Positions 55,865 through 62,666 of a stretch of 64,000 bases of DNA are shown here, piece after piece. The notes beneath the pieces were generated by a model. The model was given only the letters and a program-made list of their open reading frames with translations. It was not told the DNA's origin and ran no database searches. Each line of letters opens with the position of its first letter. Within the stretch, counting starts at the first letter, position 1. Source of the DNA: Synechococcus sp. M16CYN. Lineage in GTDB: Bacteria; Cyanobacteriota; Cyanobacteriia; PCC-6307; Cyanobiaceae. The DNA is taken from NCBI RefSeq assembly GCF_040371545.1, contig NZ_AP029048.1:248001-312000 (forward strand), given 5' to 3'. The translations under genes were made by a program, and so were the position numbers.

Positions 55865-58800
55865 TTAGACGATCGTGAAGTCACTCGCACCTAATTCAGG
55901 TGCTCCTATGAGTTTTGCGAAAAAACCGCCATCGCCCCAACCTTTACTTGCGCCATTTTCATTGAAGTAAAGATTCCCATTCTTTTCGTTGTATATAAAA
56001 TCTACCGATGTTTTTGCGACTTGTTTCGCTGACTTTTTGTTCTCAACCGCCTCAAAGTCGAATGCAGAACTTACTCCATAGACGTCTCCATCGATAAGAA
56101 TTGAGTCGCCCTCCGTAGGGTCGAAATCAACGATATTATCTTTTTTACTTTTTCCAAAATCATCGCGCTTGTGGAACAAGAAACCATCTCCTCCACCCTT
56201 CCCTTCCAGTTGATCTTTATTCAAGCATCCAACAAGTATTTCTGCATCTTGTGTACCTGTGATGATGTCCTTTTTAGACGTCCCGAGAATGATATTTGAA
56301 ACAACCTGATTTCTTATTATAACTGCTTCTCTCAGTTCGTAGTTTGATATCTCATCCACCATGGGGAGATTATTGATGGATTGAACACCAGGGTTGATAG
56401 GACCAGGACCAGGACCAGGGTCTATTGGTATTGGTGCAGGATTAGCACCCCCTGGAGGACCAGGATCAGGATCAGGTTCTATTGGTGCACCCCCTGGAGG
56501 ACCAGGAGCAGGACCAGGGTCTCCTGGTGCAGGATTACCACTCTCTGGAGGGTCAATGGGTTCAGGGTCAATGGATTCAGAGTTAATGGGAGTTGGGTCC
56601 TGAGGTGGAAGGCATGCGCATGGTTCTGGTAATGGTCGTAGATAAAGTTTTATTTTCTTTCTATATCTGCCCCCATCAAGATCAATTGTGCGGATCCGAA
56701 TTCTATAAATCGTGGTGCTGTCTTCTGAGGTAGGTACTTCTCGTATCATCAAATTCTCGCCGTCGATCTTAAATTTGTGATTGTCTCTATCACCCCTTCC
56801 TTTGACTAACTTATATCTATGACGGTCAGCATGGTCCTGGTCTTGACTTGATAGTGCTGCAACTGTACGGACTGAACTAAAAGTTCCGGAATCCAATCCG
56901 TAATATGATGTAGCATTATCTATATCTACATAATGGTCATTGAATGTATCGCCGGAAGAAAGATATAAATCTGTTGGCGCATCATTGATGTCATTCACAC
57001 TCAAGTTGAATGACTTCTCGAAGGTCAGTCCACTTGAGTCTGTGGTTTGCAGTCGGACTGAGTAAGAAGACTTGGTTTCAAAGTCTGGTGACTCAATGAT
57101 CTTTAGTTTATCGTTCTCAATGGTGAAAGAAGCATTATCGGTATCTCCAGTTCCAGTGACCAGTGCGTAGGTATGGTTGTCTCCTGAATCTGGGTCTGAG
57201 GTGCTCAGGGTTACTACTGCAGAACCACTTGCGATGTTTTCGTCAAAGGATGATGCTGATATTGAGATATCCGTGGGTGACTTATTAAAGGCAAACCTAC
57301 TAATAAATGCATCAGCACTTCCACTATTTGTTTGCCCATCCAAATCCCCACTGGTAGAACCCGTGATGTAGATGGATTCATCATCAGAAATGCTGATAAA
57401 TTCTGCTTCGTCAGAATCTGACGTTCCTAGTAATTGTGTCCACTGCCTAGATCCGTCACTATTGTATTTACTAATAAATGCATCCGTATTTCCACTATTT
57501 GTTTGCCCATCTAAATCTCCACTGGTATAACCCGTGATATAGATGGATTCATCATCAGAAATGCTAATGGAGGATGCATAGTCATAATCTGATGTTCCAA
57601 GTAATTGTGTCCACTGCCTAGATCCATCACTATTGTACTTACTGATAAATGCATCAGCACTTCCACTATTTGTTTGCCCATCTAGATCCCCATAGGTATA
57701 ACCCGTGATGTAGATGGATTCATCATCAGAAATGCTAATGGAGGATGCATAGTCATAATCTGATGTTCCTAGTAAATGTGTCCACTGCCTAGATCCATCA
57801 CTATTGTACTTACTGATAAATGCATCAGCACTTCCACTATTTGTTTGCCCATCTAGATCCCCATAGGTATAACCCGTGATATAGATGGATCCATCGTCAG
57901 AAATGCTAATGGAAAATGCGCAATCGTGACTTGATGTTCCAAGTAATTGTGTCCACTGCCTAGATCCATCACTATTGTACTTACTGATAAATGCATCCGT
58001 ATTTCCACTATTTGTTTGCCCATCCAAATCTCCAGGGGTAGAACCTGTGATGTAGATGGATCCATCGTCAGAAGTGCTGATGGAAAATGCGTAATCGTGA
58101 CTTGATGTTCCTAGTAATTGTGTCCACTGCCTAGATCCATCACTATTGTACTTACTGATAAATGCATCAGCACTTCCACTATTTGTTTGCCCATCCAAAT
58201 CTCCAGGGGTAGAACCCGTGATGTAGATGGATCCATCGTCAGAAGTGCTGATGGAAAATGCGTAATCGTGACTTGATGTTCCAAGTAATTGTGTCCACTG
58301 CCTAGATCCGTCACTATTGTACTTACTGATAAATGCATCAGCACTTCCACTATTTGTTTGCCCATCTAGATCCCCCTTGGTAGAACCCGTGATGTAGATG
58401 GATCCATCATCAGAAGTGCTGATGGAAAATGCATAGTCATCATCTGATGTTCCTAGTAATTGTGTCCACTTTCTGTGTGGAATTGCTAATTGACTGGAAG
58501 GAGAATCTTCTAAGTCATTCACATTAAAAGTAAATGATTTTTCAAAGGTTAGACCACCAGAGTCTGTGGTTTGTAGTCGTATTGAGTAGGAAGAGTTGGT
58601 TTCAAAGTCTGGTGATTCATTAATGTGGAGTTGATCACCATCAATTGTGAATGCGCTGTTATCGGTGTCTCCAGTCCCAGTGACCAGTGAATAGGCATGG
58701 TTATCACCTGCATCTGAGTCTGTCGTGCTCAGGGTCGCGACTGCAGATCCACCTGCGATGTTCTCGTAAAAGGATGATGCTGATATTGAGATATCCGTGG

Positions 58801-59617
58801 GTGTAAAAGTTACTTTTGAGGGATCCTCATCCAGATCAATGACAGTCAAGTTGAATGACTTCTCAAAGGTCTGACCAGCAGAGTCCTTGGTTTGCAATCG
58901 AATTGAGTAGGACGACTTAGTTTCAAAATCTGGATAGTGATTTATAATTAATTCTGCAGGGATTGTGTTCGCATCGCCGGAATCTCCGGGAATGCCTCCG
59001 AATATATCTGTAGGGGCGCCCCAAAAACCATCTATTTCTGGGATATCGACTTCTGAAGGATTGTTGATGGAAAAAAGATGGTTGTCTACGCTGCCAGGAC
59101 CTTCTACTAGTTGATATGTATGCTTGTCATCCTTGTCCGCGTCGACTGTCGACAACAGTGCCACGATTGACAATGAATTTATGTTCTCATTAAAGGATAG
59201 AGAAGATAAGGTGATGTCAGTTGGTTCGCTGCTGCTCTCCTCGTATTCATATGTATACGGGTTTGACAAGTCGGTTTGCGAAACAGTTAATACCCCTCTT
59301 GAATCAAGTACTTCCGTGTTGCCTGCTTCGTCTGTGTATTCAGCAATTACGTACCAGTCATTCCACCCTACTGTGTTTTCCTTCCAGAGATTGAATGATA
59401 CTGCAATTCTTGCTCCATCTCGCCATTGCGTAACGCTCTTCTCGTAATTAATTGAGTCGTTCTTGAAAGCATAGGTTACGGGTTGATATATACTTATTCC
59501 GTCTTGATCTTGGATGCCGGGGGATATTATCGGAACATCTTCTCCAGGGAATTCGGTGGAAATCTTGTAATAAAGGTTATATCCGTCAAAAAGACCGAGA
59601 GTATTTAATGCGGACAC
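55865..59617 (-). CDS. Giant cadherin/beta-propeller adhesin, type I secretion candidate
   Basis: 1,250 residues. Order: N-terminal domain (~1-130); cadherin-like domains at ~131-260 and ~275-370 (PTDISISASSFYENI ... FTIDGDQLHINESPDFE); seven 57-residue SBBP-type repeats (~384-780, WTQLLGTSSHDYAFSISTSD ... ), enough for one seven-bladed propeller; cadherin-like domains at ~785-880 and ~882-990; a Pro/Gly/Asp-rich linker (~1000-1075, PDPGPPGG units); and a C-terminal domain with IITGTQDAEILVG ... GGDGFLFHKRDDFG ... GDSILIDG that resembles the calcium-binding, C-terminally secreted end of RTX-type proteins. No signal peptide, which fits type I secretion; no transporter genes are in the window. 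GTG start at 59617 with AGGAGG 8 bp before. Likely a surface protein for attachment or cell interaction. Confidence 0.9.
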   Translation of the reverse strand: MSALNTLGLFDGYNLYYKISTEFPGEDVPIISPGIQDQDGISIYQPVTYAFKNDSINYEKSVTQWRDGARIAVSFNLWKENTVGWNDWYVIAEYTDEAGNTEVLDSRGVLTVSQTDLSNPYTYEYEESSSEPTDITLSSLSFNENINSLSIVALLSTVDADKDDKHTYQLVEGPGSVDNHLFSINNPSEVDIPEIDGFWGAPTDIFGGIPGDSGDANTIPAELIINHYPDFETKSSYSIRLQTKDSAGQTFEKSFNLTVIDLDEDPSKVTFTPTDISISASSFYENIAGGSAVATLSTTDSDAGDNHAYSLVTGTGDTDNSAFTIDGDQLHINESPDFETNSSYSIRLQTTDSGGLTFEKSFTFNVNDLEDSPSSQLAIPHRKWTQLLGTSDDDYAFSISTSDDGSIYITGSTKGDLDGQTNSGSADAFISKYNSDGSRQWTQLLGTSSHDYAFSISTSDDGSIYITGSTPGDLDGQTNSGSADAFISKYNSDGSRQWTQLLGTSSHDYAFSISTSDDGSIYITGSTPGDLDGQTNSGNTDAFISKYNSDGSRQWTQLLGTSSHDCAFSISISDDGSIYITGYTYGDLDGQTNSGSADAFISKYNSDGSRQWTHLLGTSDYDYASSISISDDESIYITGYTYGDLDGQTNSGSADAFISKYNSDGSRQWTQLLGTSDYDYASSISISDDESIYITGYTSGDLDGQTNSGNTDAFISKYNSDGSRQWTQLLGTSDSDEAEFISISDDESIYITGSTSGDLDGQTNSGSADAFISRFAFNKSPTDISISASSFDENIASGSAVVTLSTSDPDSGDNHTYALVTGTGDTDNASFTIENDKLKIIESPDFETKSSYSVRLQTTDSSGLTFEKSFNLSVNDINDAPTDLYLSSGDTFNDHYVDIDNATSYYGLDSGTFSSVRTVAALSSQDQDHADRHRYKLVKGRGDRDNHKFKIDGENLMIREVPTSEDSTTIYRIRIRTIDLDGGRYRKKIKLYLRPLPEPCACLPPQDPTPINSESIDPEPIDPPESGNPAPGDPGPAPGPPGGAPIEPDPDPGPPGGANPAPIPIDPGPGPGPINPGVQSINNLPMVDEISNYELREAVIIRNQVVSNIILGTSKKDIITGTQDAEILVGCLNKDQLEGKGGGDGFLFHKRDDFGKSKKDNIVDFDPTEGDSILIDGDVYGVSSAFDFEAVENKKSAKQVAKTSVDFIYNEKNGNLYFNENGASKGWGDGGFFAKLIGAPELGASDFTIV
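57290..58468 (-). repeat. Seven tandem 171-bp repeats (SBBP propeller blades)
   Basis: Seven near-identical 57-codon units in the adhesin gene. Internal units differ in only a few codons (GSTPGDL, GYTYGDL, GYTSGDL, NTDAF/SADAF), so recombination or conversion among them is recent or frequent. Seven is the number expected for a closed propeller. Confidence 0.92.
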
Positions 59618-60033
59618 CTCTTCTTCCTCCTACAGATTTTCTTAATCTAGCATATCTGTGTTGTCTGATTGAGCGCTTATGCGGGATTCGCTGCAAATTT
59701 CTAATCCTTTGGACGAATGAAAATAACTTGACTGCTTTGCGCCTGAGGGTAAATCTCATCCTCTGCCTCTACGATTCTCTCGGAAATGCCTAGGATTTCT
59801 GGACGTCTATCTTCAAGTTGTCAGTGTAAATTATAAATGTATGGATTTCGCATGCATTCGCTCCTTTGAGTCGTTCTCTGCCAGTCGCGAGTGCATCAAT
59901 CACCCCCTTTACATCGTAGAGGAATTAGTGCTCTTGCACGTAATGCGTACTCGTGTTGCAGTTGTTGCCCAAGTTCGCAATGCAAATACCTTTCTCACTC
60001 CATCGAAAACAGGGACACTGAACTACTGACTCG
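59618..60033. other. Gap upstream of the adhesin
   Basis: About 416 bp without a supported gene. It must hold the adhesin promoter on the minus strand. AGGAGG at about 59626-59631 (minus strand) is its ribosome site. Short open frames here look random. Confidence 0.5.
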
Positions 60034-60207
60034 CTACCTCCTGTTCCCAAGCAATCGGTCAATCTTCTGACCAATAGAAAGGTCTCTCTCGGTCTGCTGG
60101 TCAATGAAGTCAGCAGACCCCCTCAGGAAGTTGGTGGTGAAGTTCCGTGCCTGAGGGTTGGTCCAAACCAAGTAACCACAAGCAACCAGCATCAGCAGTC
60201 GAATCAC
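60034..60207 (-). CDS. Small single-span membrane protein, cyanophage-like
   Basis: 57 residues: a hydrophobic start (MIRLLMLVACGYLVWTNPQA) as a membrane segment, then a short soluble tail (ADFIDQQTERDLSIGQKIDR). I recall similar GYLxWTNPxAR small proteins in cyanomyoviruses. GTG at 60207 overlaps the preceding stop (GTGA) and has GGAGG 6 bp ahead. Last of four coupled genes read leftward from the serine recombinase. A broken copy of its 3' end lies at 55723. Confidence 0.7.
   Translation of the reverse strand: MIRLLMLVACGYLVWTNPQARNFTTNFLRGSADFIDQQTERDLSIGQKIDRLLGNRR
60055..60115. repeat. 61-bp direct repeat, copy flanking the adhesin (right)
   Basis: Partner of 55741-55801; lies inside the 3' part of the intact small membrane-protein gene. 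Confidence 0.85.
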
Positions 60208-60764
60208 GGGGTACCTCCAAGACCAGAAGCAACGGCATCGAAAAGTTCTTTCGCCACCTCACGGGGCAAGTCATCCGGGAGTCCCAGAGAAAACAGCGCC
60301 TGGTTCCCTGCCGCTGCTGCGACCCGGAGTTGAGTTGCAGAAATGCCCTCAACGCCATCTGACTCCGGATCCCTATCCCCTCCGGAGACCACCTCGATCT
60401 CCTCCATGTCGTAGAGGTCTCCGTTGTATTTGGCGGTCAGAGCAGAGAAGGTCTCCAACCGGTCGCCTCCAACCACCATCACCGCTTTCTGGAACCCTTC
60501 CTCACTCGCCAGGGTCAGGACATCCAGAGCGGTCCGCACCCGTTCGTCATCCACAAAGCAAGACGCCATGGACGGGAACGCCAGTCGGAGGAAGTGGTGC
60601 TTCTGCTCTGGGGTCAGCGGGTTCTTCTTGGCGTCCTGGGTCCTGGACGGATAGACCCTCAACTCCCCATCACCAGCGAACTGCCGAGCAGCAACCAGAA
60701 GACGAGCGTGTCCCTTGGTTGGTGGTTGGAAGCGCCCAAAGACAAAGGTGAGGGTCTTCAGCAA
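60204..60764 (-). CDS. Nucleotidylyltransferase (NMN adenylyl/cytidylyltransferase-like)
   Basis: 186 residues from a TTG at 60764, which has GGGGAGGG just ahead and overlaps the previous stop. The HxGH-type nucleotide-binding motif appears as TFVFGRFQPPTKGHARLL (N-terminus) and the second motif as EGISATQLRVAAAAG (ISxTxxR, near residue 155). Proteins of this family are common in T4-like cyanophages and act as NMN adenylyltransferases or cytidylyltransferases; the substrate cannot be decided here. A longer upstream frame (to 60911) lies inside the glycine-zipper gene and is not conserved. Confidence 0.83.
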   Translation of the reverse strand: MLKTLTFVFGRFQPPTKGHARLLVAARQFAGDGELRVYPSRTQDAKKNPLTPEQKHHFLRLAFPSMASCFVDDERVRTALDVLTLASEEGFQKAVMVVGGDRLETFSALTAKYNGDLYDMEEIEVVSGGDRDPESDGVEGISATQLRVAAAAGNQALFSLGLPDDLPREVAKELFDAVASGLGGTP

Positions 60765-61249
60765 GTCGCCCTCCCCAGAAGGGCACCAGCAGCAGCACCG
60801 ATCGAGGTTCCCAGGATCGTCTTGTTCGACTTCCTGCCTCCCACGGCGTAGCGACCAGCAACTCCCCCAAGGATCCCACCAAGTCCCATCCGGGCAAGGG
60901 TTCCATCGCACCTTTGCTGCTGTGGAGCAATCGCCTGGTTATTGACCACCAGCGGTTGTGCCTGCTGTTGACCCACTGGGACTGGTGTGTGGGGATAGTG
61001 CGGGTGGTGGGCGACGACTGGAGCAGGAGTCCCATAGGAAGAGCAAGGGATTTCGACCTGCCCCTGAACTATCCGACCTGAAACCCAGATTCCATTGGGT
61101 AGGTAGTGCCCTGGTTTGTAGGTCTCGGTGTAGCGGTAAGCGTTACAGGTCTCCCTCACGACTTGGTGGTGATGAGCAAGTGCCCCAGTTGGTGAGACCA
61201 GAACTGAAGTTGGGAACAGGAGTGTTCCCATGAGGAAGAGGTGTCTCAT
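60758..61249 (-). CDS. Exported glycine-zipper protein
   Basis: 163 residues from the ATG at 61249. Signal peptide MRHLFLMGTLLFPTSVLVSP through GALA, then a Cys/Tyr-containing middle, a Pro/His/Gln-rich linker and a C-terminal glycine zipper (GLGGILGGVAGRYAVGG ... TSIGAAAGALLGRA), as in Rickettsia 17-kDa-type surface antigens. Likely inserts in or perturbs a membrane. Directly follows the recombinase stop (ATG 1-2 bp later), so it is co-translated. Unusual partner for a recombinase. Confidence 0.76.
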   Translation of the reverse strand: MRHLFLMGTLLFPTSVLVSPTGALAHHHQVVRETCNAYRYTETYKPGHYLPNGIWVSGRIVQGQVEIPCSSYGTPAPVVAHHPHYPHTPVPVGQQQAQPLVVNNQAIAPQQQRCDGTLARMGLGGILGGVAGRYAVGGRKSNKTILGTSIGAAAGALLGRATC

Positions 61250-61250
61250 C

Positions 61251-61916
61251 TCAAACCACCTCCAGTGTTTTGACCATTCGAGAAACCAGTGAGGGGTGGA
61301 ATCTGGTCCCACGCTCAGTGGTCATCCCAGAGGAGTTCAGAACCTCACAGATTCCACGCAAGGACATCCCCCGACGACGTAAGGGAACGATCACGTCGGA
61401 GACCTTCTGACAGTCCTGACGGTGTTTCTCCTTCTTCCCCTCTGCCAGACGTTCGAGGTTCCATCTGGGTGTTCCGAGTTTCACTCCTCTCTCCTTCAGG
61501 GACTGGAGACCCGACTTCGTTCTCTGACTGATGAAGTCCCTCTCCTGTTCCGACAGACAGGGATAGATGTGGAGTTGGAACTTGGAGGAGTTGGGAAGGG
61601 AAGAAACGACCAGTTCCAGGTCTTTGTCCTCCATCAGTTTTGAGATGAAACTGACTTTTCTGGAGAGTCGGTCGAGTTTGGAGACGATCAGGATTCCCTT
61701 CACCTCCTTCGCCAGTTGGATGGACTTGAGGAGTTCTGGTCTGGAGTCGTCAGACCCTGAGTGAACCTCCACGAATGTCCCGACGACTTCGTAGGGGGAA
61801 TCCTTGTGGTGTGTATCCAGGTAGTGGGTGATGTCCCTCTCCTGTCCCTCCAGACCCAATCCAGAACGACCCTGCTCTCGGGTTGAGACCCGCAGATACT
61901 TCACATAACGAGTCAT
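61251..61916 (-). CDS. Serine recombinase (resolvase/invertase family)
   Basis: About 221 residues from the ATG at 61916, which has AGGAGG 7 bp ahead; an upstream ATG at 61955 lacks one. Catalytic serine in YLRVSTREQGRSGLGLEGQ, then SKLDRLSRKV and LSEQERDFISQRTKSGLQ; a C-terminal HTH with RGMSLRGICEVLNSSGM binds DNA. Length and form fit small serine resolvases. It could resolve multimers or invert DNA within the element, or act in excision with the tyrosine recombinase. First gene of a four-gene leftward operon. Confidence 0.9.
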   Translation of the reverse strand: MTRYVKYLRVSTREQGRSGLGLEGQERDITHYLDTHHKDSPYEVVGTFVEVHSGSDDSRPELLKSIQLAKEVKGILIVSKLDRLSRKVSFISKLMEDKDLELVVSSLPNSSKFQLHIYPCLSEQERDFISQRTKSGLQSLKERGVKLGTPRWNLERLAEGKKEKHRQDCQKVSDVIVPLRRRGMSLRGICEVLNSSGMTTERGTRFHPSLVSRMVKTLEVV

Positions 61917-61955
61917 TGGAACCTCCTGTCCTGAAACGAAACGAGCGTTTGACAT

Positions 61956-62045
61956 AGGACAACTCTACGATTTTCTCTACGTAGAGACACGTAGAGAATC
62001 CAGAAATCAACCTGTCATATGGTCTACGAATCTCTACAGAGAATC
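61956..62045 (-). promoter_or_regulatory. Promoter of the serine recombinase with CGTAGAGA operators
   Basis: On the minus strand CGTAGAGAAAATCGT spans 61981-61967 (ACGATTTTCTCTACG on plus), matching the integrase and divergent promoters. Plus-strand copies: a perfect palindrome TCTCTACGTAGAGA at 61974-61987 and CGTAGAGAA at 61990-61998; TCTCTAC at 62031-62037 is a partial copy. Confidence 0.7.
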
Positions 62046-62112
62046 GCATAAGAAATCTCTATCCATCCACTCGTTTGGGTCGGATCGCCCATGACGCCAT
62101 TTCTCACCGTTC

Positions 62113-62133
62113 GGTTCCACGTGGGTTTCACGT
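62113..62133 (+). other. Right arm-type repeats GGTTTCACGT
   Basis: GGTTCCACGT at 62113-62122 and GGTTTCACGT at 62124-62133, spaced 11 bp as at the left end, about 115 bp inside the attR core. Confidence 0.72.
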
Positions 62134-62249
62134 GGAAATCAGGGTTTTATCCGATCCATATTTGTGTGTATATGACACTGATATGACCCTTACAAGCACC
62201 AGATACGGGGTTAATCCGTTGTCCCTCTGAAACCTGGGTAGATCTCACT

Positions 62250-62265
62250 ATCGAGTGGGAATAGT
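62250..62265 (+). other. Right attachment repeat (attR)
   Basis: ATCGAGTGGGAATAGT, identical to the guaA end at 48716-48731, with no guaA coding sequence ahead of it. Downstream GGGGG at both sites gives weak further similarity. Confidence 0.92.
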
Positions 62266-62666
62266 TTAGGGGGTAAAACTCTTGTCTTTCCCTCAAAGAG
62301 GGCACTACAGATAAAATCTCATTCTAGGCATGATCAGGGTTTTATCTCCCGACTACACACGCACTATGTATGGCGTGGAAATCGCTTCTCCACCGAGGAA
62401 TCGTAGATTGCTTTTTTCTCTATGACTAAAGCGAGTGTCTACTAGGAATGCCAAGGAGAAGACCCGCGCCTTTTATGAGGAACTGGGTAACCTGCTAGTT
62501 GCTCCAGCTAAAAACAGTGTTAGTGAAGCTATAGCAACCGAACACTGTTATTTAGAACACCCTAATTTCAGTGCTTGATAGTTTTGCTCGCGTTATCGCA
62601 ATCACCCAATCAGGGGAGGCGTAATCACCATGCGAGATCCAAAATCAGAGCAAGCAGTAGAACTCC
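62266..62666. other. Non-coding stretch between attR and broken hsdM
   Basis: Includes a second copy of ATCAGGGTTTTATC (62333-62346; first at 62138-62151, on the other side of attR). A 47-codon frame (62435-62578, GTG start, TRAFYEELGNLLVAP) may be a gene remnant. A very short frame with a good ribosome site (ATG 62630, 18 residues, MRDPKSEQAVELRDGLGN) overlaps the hsdM start. Confidence 0.5.

Larger units (their letters stand above)
48716..62265. mobile_element. Integrative element inserted at the 3' end of guaA
   Basis: A 13.5-kb element bounded by 16-bp direct repeats (48716-48731 and 62250-62265). It carries a tyrosine recombinase at the left end, a serine recombinase at the right end, arm-type repeats near both ends, and about a dozen genes not found in the picocyanobacterial core. 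The 3' end of guaA is a known integration hotspot. Several cargo genes recall cyanophage genes (nucleotidylyltransferase, small membrane protein, primase-like zinc protein, MKTFEQF-type leader), but I see no structural phage or terminase genes. It may be a phage-satellite-type or tycheposon-like element. Composition differs from the flanking core: purine-rich coding strands and different codon choice. Confidence 0.9.

Noticed and set aside
56381-56632. Arg/Thr/Trp-rich and Gly/Pro-rich plus-strand open frames
   Set aside because: Antisense of the adhesin proline-rich linker repeats.
57290-58468. CRISPR-like regular repeat array
   Set aside because: Units are 171 bp, in frame and protein-coding; no short repeat/spacer alternation.
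59841-60029. 62-residue plus-strand open frame before the small membrane-protein gene
   Set aside because: No conserved feature or ribosome site; probably chance.
60764-60911. Cysteine/tryptophan-rich N-terminus of the nucleotidylyltransferase frame
   Set aside because: It lies inside the glycine-zipper gene in another frame; the TTG at 60764 has a strong ribosome site and matches the family start.
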